A stretch of 64,000 nucleotides of DNA from Litoreibacter meonggei (lineage in GTDB: Bacteria; Pseudomonadota; Alphaproteobacteria; Rhodobacterales; Rhodobacteraceae), in contig NZ_RCCE01000001.1 of NCBI RefSeq assembly GCF_003663885.1, positions 248,001 to 312,000 of the forward strand. The letters are read 5' to 3'. This document shows, one piece after another, positions 16,538 to 24,666 of this stretch. Under the pieces are notes generated by a model. That model worked only from the letters and a program-made list of their open reading frames with translations. It made no database searches and was not told the DNA's origin. Positions within the stretch are counted from its first letter, which is position 1. Each line of letters opens with the position of its first letter. The translations under genes were made by a program, and so were the position numbers.

Positions 16538-17107
16538 TTATTCGGCTTTTTGCGCCTCGATGGAGATCATAACCTGAACCTCATCGCTCACGGCTGGTGC
16601 GAACGCACCCAGACCGAAGTCGGAGCGCAGCAGCGTTGTGGTCGCGTCAAAGCCCAACCACGGCTTGCCTGCCATCGGATGCGTGTCCGACTTGTTCAGC
16701 TTGGCGTCCAACACCACCGATTTGGTGACATCGTTCATCGACAGATCGCCGGTGATTTTGGCGGTCGCATCACCGGTCACTTCGATACCGGTCGAGGTGA
16801 AGGTGACCATGTCGCCGTCCTCTGCGCCAAAGAAGTCAGGTGACATGAAGTGACCTGTGCGCTTTTCCCAGCCTGTCAGCATGCTTTTCACTGGCATGGA
16901 AACGGTAACCGAGGACGCCGCCGGATCGGCTTCGTCAAAGGAAATCTCGCCCTCGAACCCCGAGAACATGCCGTAAGTCGTGGAGAAGCCGAGGTGGTTG
17001 TAGTTGAACACAACCTGGCTGTGGCTAGCGTCGAGCGTATAGCTGTCGGCAGCAAAAGAGGCAGTCGAGGCCAGCGCGAAGGCCGTGGCAAGAGCGAGAG
17101 TCTTCAT
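16538..17107 (-). CDS. Periplasmic YceI-family protein
   Basis: A 189-residue exported protein with a signal peptide of about 19 residues ending at SFAAD. The YceI domain shows DASHSQVVFNYNHLGFSTT at the start, FDEADPAASSVTVSMP and a C-terminal LGAFAPAVSDEVQVMI block. YceI proteins have a lipocalin-like barrel that binds polyprenyl chains; some are induced by base or osmotic stress. This is a stand-alone copy of the domain fused to cytochrome b561 at 13015-14223, about 2.3 kb away. It is monocistronic with its own terminator. Confidence 0.92.
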   Translation of the reverse strand: MKTLALATAFALASTASFAADSYTLDASHSQVVFNYNHLGFSTTYGMFSGFEGEISFDEADPAASSVTVSMPVKSMLTGWEKRTGHFMSPDFFGAEDGDMVTFTSTGIEVTGDATAKITGDLSMNDVTKSVVLDAKLNKSDTHPMAGKPWLGFDATTTLLRSDFGLGAFAPAVSDEVQVMISIEAQKAE

Positions 17108-17296
17108 GTCTGTTTATCCTTTCAAGGAAATAAAGTCGTCATCGCTTAAAATCGTGGATCGGTGGCGAAAAGCAATCCGGCGGCAATCAACAGTTTGTGT
17201 GCGTAAATACGGGGTAGACCTGTGCACGGGTGCAAATATCCACCATTTTGGCCGTCAAAATGGTACAGTCGGGCTTTCAGCACGCGGGATGGGCAG

Positions 17297-18019
17297 ATGA
17301 TTGGCCTCATCAAAGAGTATTTGGACGACTACCTGCGCTTCTGGCATTTGCTGGGCGCGGCGTTGCTACGGCCCATCGTTGAGATATCCTACAGGGTGCG
17401 CCATGACAGCGGATTTCGCAGCTCCGTGCTGTTTCTAGGCTCTGCGCTGCTAACAAATGCGGTGCTGATCACGCTGGTGCTGGGGGACAGCCTGACCGAT
17501 CTGAGCCGTGTGGTGATCTTGTGCATCCACGCGGCGTTCCTGTCGCTGATGGGCTTTGTCAGCTTTGCGCTGGCATGGAGAATTTGCCGCTACGAGGGCG
17601 ATCTCAAACGCCTGATGCGGCTGGGGTTCTACTTCAACGGGATTTACGTCACCATCACGACCTTTGCCGCCTTGCTGTTTTACGGGGCGTTCAAGGTGCT
17701 CTCGCCGCAACTATACGGCACGTATCATAAGGGCCTGACCACCTGCGAGGACGGGATCGGCGCTAAAATCCAGCATCTGAACGACCTGATCGCACAAGAC
17801 CCGTTGATCGACATGCTCAACGGGGTTCAGACCACCGTCATATTCATTGCCCTTTTGGTCTACTGGATCGCCTCTGTTCGCCTCTATTTCCGGCTGTTCC
17901 CGATGGGTGTTTGGCGTGGCGCGCTGGCCTTTATGTTGGCGCTGGTGTTCTGGCATATGCTGATGGTGGTGGACATGCTGTTGTTCCTTGCAATCGCTGG
18001 TCGGATTAACGGGTGCTGA
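17297..18019 (+). CDS. Uncharacterised multi-pass membrane protein
   Basis: A 240-residue protein with about five hydrophobic segments, for example SSVLFLGSALLTNAVLITL, LCIHAAFLSLMGFVSFALAW and a C-terminal LVFWHMLMVVDMLLFLAIA. I recognise no family and see no catalytic motif. The frame opens at 17222, but ATG 17297 is the first methionine followed by a natural N-terminus; its Shine-Dalgarno (GGGATGGG) is weak, so the start is uncertain. It ends about 150 bases before rpsF, which appears to have its own promoter. Confidence 0.65.
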   Translation: MIGLIKEYLDDYLRFWHLLGAALLRPIVEISYRVRHDSGFRSSVLFLGSALLTNAVLITLVLGDSLTDLSRVVILCIHAAFLSLMGFVSFALAWRICRYEGDLKRLMRLGFYFNGIYVTITTFAALLFYGAFKVLSPQLYGTYHKGLTTCEDGIGAKIQHLNDLIAQDPLIDMLNGVQTTVIFIALLVYWIASVRLYFRLFPMGVWRGALAFMLALVFWHMLMVVDMLLFLAIAGRINGC

Positions 18020-18033
18020 GGCCCCCAATTCCC

Positions 18034-18061
18034 TTGCGCCCTGCGCCATCCCTGCTATACC
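18034..18061 (+). promoter_or_regulatory. Candidate promoter of rpsF-rpsR-rplI
   Basis: TTGCGC (18034) and TATACC (18056) are spaced 16 bases apart in the gap before rpsF. Transcription would start near 18068 and give a leader of about 100 bases. Confidence 0.5.
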
Positions 18062-18067
18062 GCGCGC

Positions 18068-18170
18068 ACCTTCGTGAAACTATTTGAACCGCGATGCCAC
18101 TCGTGGATGGGTGCGAAGGTCCAAGATGCCCATCCTATGAAGCACGCCTGAAAAGTAAGAGGAATTACAC
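18068..18170 (+). promoter_or_regulatory. Candidate structured leader of the S6/S18 operon
   Basis: ACCTTCG at 18068 pairs with CGAAGGT at 18114, enclosing a small CCAC-TC-GTGG hairpin (18097-18106). Many bacteria control rpsF-rpsR through an S6:S18 complex binding a leader hairpin. The position fits this, but I could not confirm the conserved binding bulge, so it is a weak call. Confidence 0.35.
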
Positions 18171-18521
18171 ATGCCAATGTATGAGCACGTGTTTATCTCG
18201 CGCCAAGACCTGAGCAACACACAAGCTGAAGGTCTTATCGAGCACTTCTCCGCCGTCCTGTCGGACAATGGCGGCAAGGTTGTCGAGCACGAGTATTGGG
18301 GCCTGAAAACCATGGCCTACAAGATCAACAAAAACCGCAAGGGCCACTACGCCTTCGTCCGTTCGGATGCGCCAGCCGCCGCCGTTCAGGAGATGGAACG
18401 CCTGATGCGCCTGCATGACGATGTCATGCGTGTTCTGACCATCAAGGTCGACGAGCACGAAGAAGGCCCATCCGTCCAGATGCAGAAGCGCGACGAGCGT
18501 GAACGCCGCCCTCGCAACTGA
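18171..18521 (+). CDS. rpsF: 30S ribosomal protein S6
   Basis: A 116-residue S6 protein beginning MPMYEHVFISRQDL, with the WGLKTMAYKINKNRKGHYAF core typical of the family. It binds 16S rRNA with S18 in the platform of the small subunit. It is the first gene of the rpsF-rpsR-rplI operon, with AAGAGGA before the start. Confidence 0.97.
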   Translation: MPMYEHVFISRQDLSNTQAEGLIEHFSAVLSDNGGKVVEHEYWGLKTMAYKINKNRKGHYAFVRSDAPAAAVQEMERLMRLHDDVMRVLTIKVDEHEEGPSVQMQKRDERERRPRN

Positions 18522-18552
18522 TATTGTTGACCTGAACTTAAGGAGCTAAACC

Positions 18553-18780
18553 ATGGCTGCTAAACCATTTTTCCGCCGTCGCAAGTCCGATCCATTCGAG
18601 GGTGATAACGCCCCGAAAATCGACTACAAAGACACCCGCACGCTGCAACGCTATGTATCCGAGCGTGGCAAAATCGTCCCTTCGCGTATCACCGCTGTTG
18701 GCGCCAAGAACCAGCGTGCGCTGGCCCGTGCCATCAAACGCGCACGTTTCTTGGCCCTGCTGCCCTACGCAGTGAAGTAA
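18553..18780 (+). CDS. rpsR: 30S ribosomal protein S18
   Basis: A 75-residue basic protein with the S18 signature [23 protein letters not shown] and [21 protein letters not shown] split over the C-terminal half. It partners S6 on 16S rRNA. It lies 31 bases after rpsF with AAGGAG before its start. Confidence 0.98.
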   Translation: MAAKPFFRRRKSDPFEGDNAPKIDYKDTRTLQRYVSERGKIVPSRITAVGAKNQRALARAIKRARFLALLPYAVK

Positions 18781-18792
18781 GGAGCAAAGCAC

Positions 18793-19419
18793 ATGCAAGT
18801 TATCCTTCTGGAACGCGTCGCGAAACTCGGCCAAATGGGCGATATCGTAGACGTAAAAGCGGGTTACGCCCGCAACTTCCTCTTGCCGCAAGGCAAGGCG
18901 TTGAACTCCACCAAAGCCAACCAGGCTGTCTTCGACGCGCAAAAAGCGCAGCTTGAAGCCAACAACCTGGAGACCAAGAAAGAAGCCGAAGCAATGGCTG
19001 ACAAACTTGGTGGCCAGCAGTTCATCGTGATTCGTCAGGCATCTGACGCCGGCGCTCTGTACGGCTCCGTCACCACCCGTGACGCATCCGACAGCGCAAC
19101 AGCTGAAGGCTTCACAATCGACCGCGGTCAAGTCGTGCTGGAACGCCCGATCAAATACCTCGGCGTTCACGACGTGACTGTGCGTTTGCACCCCGAAGTC
19201 GAAGCCGTATTCTCGTTGAACGTGGCCCGCTCGGTTGAGGAAGCAGAACTGCAAGCTTCCGGCAAATCCATTCAGGAATTGGCCGCTGAAGCCGAAGCAG
19301 AAGCAGAATTCGAAATCGCCGAACTGTTCGACGATATCGGCGCTGCCGCTTCCGAAGACGAAGATCTGGCCGAGGCTGTGGAAGCCCCAGCCGCTGAGGA
19401 AGGTGAAGACGAGGCGTAA
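18793..19419 (+). CDS. rplI: 50S ribosomal protein L9 with acidic tail
   Basis: A 208-residue L9. The N-terminal rRNA-binding domain (1-50) shows [20 protein letters not shown] and [13 protein letters not shown]; a connecting helix leads to the C-terminal domain (about 80-150). Residues after about 150 form an Ala/Glu-rich, strongly acidic tail absent from the 149-residue enterobacterial protein. Such extensions are usual in Rhodobacterales. It lies 12 bases after rpsR with AAGGAG before the start and ends the operon at a terminator. Confidence 0.97.
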   Translation: MQVILLERVAKLGQMGDIVDVKAGYARNFLLPQGKALNSTKANQAVFDAQKAQLEANNLETKKEAEAMADKLGGQQFIVIRQASDAGALYGSVTTRDASDSATAEGFTIDRGQVVLERPIKYLGVHDVTVRLHPEVEAVFSLNVARSVEEAELQASGKSIQELAAEAEAEAEFEIAELFDDIGAAASEDEDLAEAVEAPAAEEGEDEA

Positions 19420-19448
19420 GCCCCTCTTCTTCTACTTCCCGCAGATTT

Positions 19449-19475
19449 AAGGCCGTCCTTCGGGGCGGCCTTTTT
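19449..19475 (+). terminator. Terminator of the ribosomal operon
   Basis: GGCCGTCC and GGGCGGCC form a stem with a short TTC-type loop, followed by TTTTT, 30 bases after rplI. Confidence 0.88.
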
Positions 19476-19497
19476 CGTTGCCCATCGCCAAAGGGCT

Positions 19498-19525
19498 AAA
19501 AAAAACCGCCCCCAAAAGGGGACGG
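19498..19525 (-). terminator. Terminator of the 19563-20144 gene
   Basis: Read on the minus strand, CCGTCCCC and GGGGGCGG form a stem with a TTTT loop, followed by a run of eight T residues. It closes the leftward membrane-protein gene, tail to tail with the rplI terminator. Confidence 0.85.
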
Positions 19526-19562
19526 CCTCGTTAGCTACTAAAAAGGTCTCTTGAAATTACGG

Positions 19563-20144
19563 TCAGGCGACCCCGGTGTCGCCACGCAGGCGGCACAGAA
19601 GTGGCTCCAGGTCCATCATGTCGCCGCCGATTATGTTGAATGCCCGATCACCGTGGGCGCTTAGTTTGATAGTACCGTAGTCAAATCGGGTGATAGCGCT
19701 GCGCAATTCACTCATCAGGCTGCTTTCGGCCAGATCAATGCGGGTGATCTCCTCGAACCGCAGTGTTTTACGCGATTGCAAAAGACTAAGCGGCGCGCGC
19801 GACACGATATGGAGCAAGCGACCCTTCATATCCACATGAAGCTCGTCGCGGTCGCGTGAAAAGGCGCCGTTGGCGACCAAGGCAGCGGCAACGATGTAAA
19901 TTGCTGTCGACAGAACGGCCTTGGTGATCGACGGGTCACCGGGGAAACTTGCATCGGTCAGCGTCCAGACCATGCCGCCAGCAGCCATCAGGCCAAAGCA
20001 AATCGCCGCCATAAAGGCGCGTGCGATCTGCACCCGCCATCCGTCAAGCTTGGTTTCGCGAACGCGGTAGCCGCCAGAGATTCGCTTCACCGTAACAGAT
20101 GGTTCCTGTTCCGGTGTTTCCAGCGTGAAATCCATCAAGCTCAT
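19563..20144 (-). CDS. Uncharacterised protein with two membrane helices and cytosolic domain
   Basis: A 193-residue protein. Two hydrophobic helices lie near residues 45-65 and 75-95 (AFMAAICFGLMAAGGMVWTL and a following ITKAVLSTAIYIVAAALVANGAF-type segment). A C-terminal domain of about 90 residues is rich in beta strands and may be pleckstrin-like: LHVDMKGRLLHIVSRA, FEEITRIDLAESS, YGTIKLSAHG. No family is recognised with certainty. MSLMDFTL (ATG at 20144) is chosen because GAGGGA lies eight bases before it; an upstream frame extension lacks one. Confidence 0.65.
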   Translation of the reverse strand: MSLMDFTLETPEQEPSVTVKRISGGYRVRETKLDGWRVQIARAFMAAICFGLMAAGGMVWTLTDASFPGDPSITKAVLSTAIYIVAAALVANGAFSRDRDELHVDMKGRLLHIVSRAPLSLLQSRKTLRFEEITRIDLAESSLMSELRSAITRFDYGTIKLSAHGDRAFNIIGGDMMDLEPLLCRLRGDTGVA

Positions 20145-20263
20145 AGCGTTGTCCCTCAAAAATTTCTTTTCCCTCCTTTCACTGTGCAATCCAATTACGA
20201 CAAAATTTCAGCAATCATGCGCAATTGCTGCGGCATTTGCCGAAACCCTGTGGAACAACGAAA

Positions 20264-20287
20264 AAGGCCGCCCCGAGGGGCGGCCTT
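20264..20287 (-). terminator. Terminator of tig
   Basis: On the minus strand AAGGCCGCCCC and GGGGCGGCCTT pair almost perfectly around a very small loop, then TTT follows. It lies 25 bases beyond the trigger factor stop. Confidence 0.88.
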
Positions 20288-20311
20288 GAATTCCATAACC
20301 TTGTCAGAGGC

Positions 20312-21649
20312 TTAAGAGGCGTCGTCTTCCAAAGCTTCAACGGCTTTCTCAAGCGCGGCTTTTTTGACAATCTTCTCTTTGACTTCCGCCAACTCAAAAA
20401 CATAGTCGACCACTTTGTCTTCAAAGATCGGCGCACGCATCTGCTGCTGCATCTGCTGGTTTTGCTGAACGAACTCAAAGAACTGACGCTCTTGACCCGG
20501 ATACTGGCGGGCTTGGTTCATGATCGCTTGCGTCATCTCGGCGTCGGTGACTTCGATCTCGTTCTTGCGACCCATCTCGGCGAGCAGCAAGCCAAGACGC
20601 ACGCGGCGCTCGGCAAGACCTTTGTGTTCGTCTGTGGTTTCGATCTCGGGGTGATCGTGGCCTTCGACGTCAGGGTTTTCCTCGTGCCACAACTGGTGGG
20701 CAATCTGGCCGGCTTCGGCCTCGACCAGCGACGGGGGCAGCTCGAATTTCACCAGCTTGTCCAACTCGTCCAGCAGCTTGCGCTTTTGAACAGCGCGGGA
20801 CGCGCCACCAAATTCAGCTTCCAGACGCTCTGCCACTTGGGTTTTCAGCGACGCCAGATCTTCGGCACCGAACTGCTTGGCCAACTCGTCGTTGATCTCG
20901 GCAGCTTTGGGTTCCTTGACGGCTTTGATCTTACACTCGAACACAGCGGCTTTGCCCGCAAGATGCTCGGCTTGGTATTCCGCAGGGAAGTCAACATTCA
21001 CTTCGACATCGTCGCCAACTTTGGCACCAACCAGTTGCGCTTCAAAACCCGGGATGAACGAGTTGGAGCCCAGTACCAGCGGATAGTCTTCCGCAGCGCC
21101 GCCTTCAAACGGCTCGCCGTCGACCTTACCAAGGAAGTCGATCGTCACTTGGTCGCCATCTTTCGACTTGGAGCCTTTTTTGCGATCATCAAAGTTCTGC
21201 GCGTTTTCGGCCAGATTTGACAAGGCTTCGTCGATATCTTTGTCTTCAGCTTTCACGACCAGCTTTTCAAGCTTAATCTTCTTCAGATCAACTTCGGGAA
21301 TTTCCGGCAGTTTTTCGTAGGAAACGGACACGTCAACATCGTCGCCCGGCTTCCAGTCGTCATTGGTCATTTTGATTTCAGGCTGCATCGCAGGGCGATC
21401 GCCGGATTCTTCGAAATGCTTGGACATCGCGCCGTCGATGCTTTCCTGCATCGCTTCGCCCATGACCTTGTCACCGAACTGTTTTTTCAGCAGGGCCATA
21501 GGCACTTTGCCTTTGCGAAAACCCTTCATCTCAACTTCAGGCTGCGCCTCGAGAAGCTTTTCGTTTACTTTCTCGTCCATCTCAGCGGCAGTGACTACGA
21601 TGTTGTAGCCGCGCTTGAGGCCTTCGTTCAGGGTCTCGGTGACCTTCAT
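20312..21649 (-). CDS. tig: Trigger factor, ribosome-associated chaperone and PPIase
   Basis: A 445-residue trigger factor. The N-terminal ribosome-binding domain has [18 protein letters not shown], which carries the GFRxGxxP ribosome-docking motif. The middle FKBP-type prolyl isomerase domain (about 155-245) includes [20 protein letters not shown]. The C-terminal helical arms follow, ending in an acidic tail. It shields nascent chains at the exit tunnel. The start [10 protein letters not shown] at 21649 is used because AAGGA precedes it; the open frame upstream runs through the tRNA-Leu gene and is not coding. Confidence 0.96.
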   Translation of the reverse strand: MKVTETLNEGLKRGYNIVVTAAEMDEKVNEKLLEAQPEVEMKGFRKGKVPMALLKKQFGDKVMGEAMQESIDGAMSKHFEESGDRPAMQPEIKMTNDDWKPGDDVDVSVSYEKLPEIPEVDLKKIKLEKLVVKAEDKDIDEALSNLAENAQNFDDRKKGSKSKDGDQVTIDFLGKVDGEPFEGGAAEDYPLVLGSNSFIPGFEAQLVGAKVGDDVEVNVDFPAEYQAEHLAGKAAVFECKIKAVKEPKAAEINDELAKQFGAEDLASLKTQVAERLEAEFGGASRAVQKRKLLDELDKLVKFELPPSLVEAEAGQIAHQLWHEENPDVEGHDHPEIETTDEHKGLAERRVRLGLLLAEMGRKNEIEVTDAEMTQAIMNQARQYPGQERQFFEFVQQNQQMQQQMRAPIFEDKVVDYVFELAEVKEKIVKKAALEKAVEALEDDAS

Positions 21650-21669
21650 ATTAGTCGTCCTTATATATA

Positions 21670-21753
21670 TGGTGCGGGTGAGAGGACTCGAACCTCCACG
21701 CCTTGCGGCGCCAGAACCTAAATCTGGTGCGTCTACCATTCCGCCACACCCGC
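21670..21753 (-). tRNA. tRNA-Leu (anticodon UAG)
   Basis: Read on the minus strand, the acceptor stem GCGGGTG pairs with CACCCGC, the D-arm contains AATGGTAGACGC, and the anticodon stem CCAGA/TCTGG encloses loop TTTAGGT, giving anticodon TAG. A long variable arm (class II tRNA) and the TTCGAGTCC T-loop follow, with encoded CCA end. It reads CUA leucine codons. It lies 20 bases upstream of the trigger factor start. Confidence 0.96.
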
Positions 21754-22004
21754 ATAACTTTACTGACTAAAGAGTCGCCTCCGAAGCCCGCTTCGCGCCC
21801 ATGTAGCAAAGCCCGCCAACGGATGCGAGACGAAAATCACCCAATTCACCACCAAAAGGTAAGGGAACCCTGACCTTATGCCTTTATCGCCTCTGATTCA
21901 TCCCGACATAGCCTTGGTCTCGTCAGGGTCATGTCCCTTTTCTGCCTCATTTGCTTCTCATTAATTAACCATCGAAAGACACAACCAGTATTCGGAGTGA
22001 TCAC

Positions 22005-22514
22005 ATGTCTGCCAACATGCACAAGACTTTCGGTGGGGGAACCGAATCCAACACCAAACTCAGCGGCCTTCTCGGCGGTGCCCAAGTCCTGACGATGCGC
22101 GGCTACCTGCCAATCTCCAGCCTTGAAGCGGGCGACCGTATCGTCACACGAAACGGAATGCGCACGATGAAAGAGCTGCGCGTCGAGCGTCATATGATGC
22201 GCCCGATCCGTGTGGGTCAGGGAACGCTTGGCTTCTCTCGTCCAAATTCAGAAATGCTTATGGCCCCTGACCAAGAGGTTATGGTTCGCGACTGGCGCGC
22301 GGAAATGTTGTTTGGCCGCGATATGGTCATCGTCAACATCAACACCATGGTCGATGGCAAATACATCTTCGAAGAAGCCGAGTTGGACATCCACGACGTC
22401 TATCAGCTGCGCTTTGAGGAAGAGGAAATTTTTTACGCCGACGGTGTCGAGGTCATCTCGGACTTCATCACGGAAGCCGCCGAAGGCCCACAAGACATCC
22501 ACGTAGCCGCATAA
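22005..22514 (+). CDS. Hint-domain protein lacking the nucleophilic cysteine
   Basis: A 169-residue protein resembling the Hint_2/Hom_end_hint domains common in Rhodobacterales. The pattern GAQVLTMRGYLPISSLEAGDRIVTRNG (residues 25 on, quoted in part) matches the usual start CFTxGTRIxTxxGxxPVExLxxGDxVxTxDG. APDQEVMVRD and IYQL-like strands later match the His-containing block. Residues where the splicing cysteine is expected are Gly24-Gly25, so autoprocessing is unlikely. There is no signal peptide. Closely related full proteins are often fused to RTX or secreted domains; here the domain is alone. It is monocistronic, facing the tRNA gene across a 250-base gap. Confidence 0.75.
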   Translation: MSANMHKTFGGGTESNTKLSGLLGGAQVLTMRGYLPISSLEAGDRIVTRNGMRTMKELRVERHMMRPIRVGQGTLGFSRPNSEMLMAPDQEVMVRDWRAEMLFGRDMVIVNINTMVDGKYIFEEAELDIHDVYQLRFEEEEIFYADGVEVISDFITEAAEGPQDIHVAA

Positions 22515-22591
22515 CACTGCCACGCACTCTCGCTACACCGCACCCGGCAGCGGGGCCCTGTAACTATATGGGGCCCCACCCAGCCAACCGA

Positions 22592-23449
22592 TTAAACACC
22601 CAACTCGCGAAAGAGACCTGGGATTTGCCCCGGCAAATCCTCGGCGATGAGCCCCGGCCCTAGCACCTTAGCGGCCATGGCATGCAGCAGCGCCCCGATC
22701 TCGGCGGCTTCAATTGGTTTCAACCCCTTGGCCAATAGCCCCGTGATCAGGCCTGCCAGCACATCGCCTGCCCCCGCCGTTGCCAACCACGCTACATTTG
22801 GCTCGGACATGGTGTCCAAAACCGCTACAGGACATCCGGGGGCCGCGATGGTGGTCTGCCCGCCTTTATAAAGCACCACAGCGCCAGACATATCCGCCGC
22901 CCGCTGCGTGGCGTCTTTCTTCTCGTCGAGCGTGAACCCGTCGCCATCCTCGCCCAGCCCCGGGAAGAGCCTGCGGAATTCGCCCGCATGGGGTGTGAGA
23001 ACGCAGGCCTCATGCAGTTGCGTGAATAGCTCACGGTCCTGTGCCATCAGCGTCAGTGCGTCGGCATCCAGCACCACCGCGCGCTGCGTTGCGAGCGCCG
23101 CGCGCAGGATGGCACCGTGCGCTGGCTCCAAGCCGAAGCCCGGCCCGATGCACAGCGCGTTGATCCTTTGGTCTTCCGCGAGGATCAGCGACAGGTCGAG
23201 CGCTTCGGAGACCTCCCGCAACATGATCCCCGTCAGATGCGCGGCGCATTCGGGCAAGGCATCGCGCGGTGCACCGACGGTCACAACCCCTGCCCCCACC
23301 CGCAACGCCGCCATGGCCGCCAGTCGCGCAGCACCAGTGCGGGTCGCGGGGCCGGACAGTACCAACGCCGAGCCATGGTCGAACTTGTGCTGATCAGAGC
23401 GTTTGCGCAGAACTTCGATGCGCTCCGGCGTCATTTCGAGCAGGGTCAT
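22592..23449 (-). CDS. nnrD: ADP-dependent NAD(P)H-hydrate dehydratase
   Basis: A 285-residue YjeF C-domain (ribokinase-like) protein. Motifs include HKFDHGSALVLSG, LTPHAGEFRRLFPG with the catalytic region, VVLYKGGQTTIAAP, and the nucleotide-binding and base motif TAGAGDVLAGLITGLLAKG. It dehydrates the S form of NAD(P)HX back to NAD(P)H. It overlaps the upstream epimerase gene as ATGA. In enterobacteria the two activities are fused as one protein; here they are separate, in the reverse-coupled order epimerase-dehydratase. Confidence 0.93.
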   Translation of the reverse strand: MTLLEMTPERIEVLRKRSDQHKFDHGSALVLSGPATRTGAARLAAMAALRVGAGVVTVGAPRDALPECAAHLTGIMLREVSEALDLSLILAEDQRINALCIGPGFGLEPAHGAILRAALATQRAVVLDADALTLMAQDRELFTQLHEACVLTPHAGEFRRLFPGLGEDGDGFTLDEKKDATQRAADMSGAVVLYKGGQTTIAAPGCPVAVLDTMSEPNVAWLATAGAGDVLAGLITGLLAKGLKPIEAAEIGALLHAMAAKVLGPGLIAEDLPGQIPGLFRELGV

Positions 23450-24141
23450 AGGCCAATATCCTTTACAACAACGTGACGCGCCAATGCCGCCGGTGCGCGC
23501 GCCAAACCGGCACCTGCGTCCTGAAGGTGGCAGGGTTTGTAGGCATGAAATGTCACCATCAGATCAGCGCGCAGGGCCGATCCCCCCTCGGGTGGCAATC
23601 CACTGTCGCTATCCACACCGGACGGCACGTCAACGGCCACGCGCGCCGGTTTCTCCGCCAGTGAAATTGTTTTGAACAGATCGCGCAGCACAGGTGTTGT
23701 GATTGGGCGCGTCAGCCCTATTCCAAACAGCGCATCCACGACCAGATCGCAGGCGGCGTAGTCAACTTGGGAGGCCAGTTCGATGTCTGCGACGTCACCC
23801 ACCGTGACCCATCGTTCGAAATTGCTGCGTGCATCGGGGGGTAACGTCTCGGAATTCCCGAACATGAAGACTGCAACGACCCACCCGGCCTCACTCAACA
23901 ATCGCGCCACGACAAACCCGTCCCCGCCATTGTTACCCGGTCCGCATAATACCACTGCGCGTCGCTCACCCTCGGCCAAGGAGGGCCATTCCTCGAAAAT
24001 GGCCTCCACTACGCCTCTGCCCGCGCGTTCCATCAGCTCCAGTCCGGTGACCCGCCCCGAGGCGATCGCGGCCTGCTCCAACGCCCGCATTTCGTCACTG
24101 GTGATCGTCTCGGATGACCCCGTTTGGCCTGAAGTTTTCAT
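23446..24141 (-). CDS. nnrE: NAD(P)H-hydrate epimerase
   Basis: A 231-residue YjeF N-domain protein with MRALEQAAIASGRVTGLELMERAG (helix 1 of the family, quoted in part as EQAAIASG and LMERAGRG), the VVLCGPGNNGGDGFVVARLL Rossmann motif and VDALFGIGL. It interconverts R and S hydrates of NAD(P)H for the neighbouring dehydratase. ATG 24141 is preferred; a GTG at 24168 would add nine residues and has a weaker site. Confidence 0.92.
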   Translation of the reverse strand: MKTSGQTGSSETITSDEMRALEQAAIASGRVTGLELMERAGRGVVEAIFEEWPSLAEGERRAVVLCGPGNNGGDGFVVARLLSEAGWVVAVFMFGNSETLPPDARSNFERWVTVGDVADIELASQVDYAACDLVVDALFGIGLTRPITTPVLRDLFKTISLAEKPARVAVDVPSGVDSDSGLPPEGGSALRADLMVTFHAYKPCHLQDAGAGLARAPAALARHVVVKDIGL

Positions 24142-24245
24142 TCCGCCCACTTTCTCAGCGTTATGCACAAAATTTAAGCATCATTAGTCTCGCTTAGGCT
24201 GATACTCGCCCCATCAACAGTCTGCCAATTGTACCCTTCAATTGA

Positions 24246-24629
<384 letters not shown>

Positions 24630-24666
24630 CCTACACTATTCTATCTGACAAAAGAGGAACGGCCAG

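Noticed and set aside
20225-21220. 331-residue antisense frame to tig
   Set aside because: Shadow of the trigger factor gene; crosses the tig terminator.
21650-21739. Upstream extension of the trigger factor frame
   Set aside because: Runs through tRNA-Leu; the ribosome site and family start are at 21649.
22552-22577. GGGGCCC/GGGCCCC hairpin between the Hint and nnrD genes
   Set aside because: No T-tract on either strand, so it is not listed as a terminator; it may still mark the 3' ends of convergent genes.
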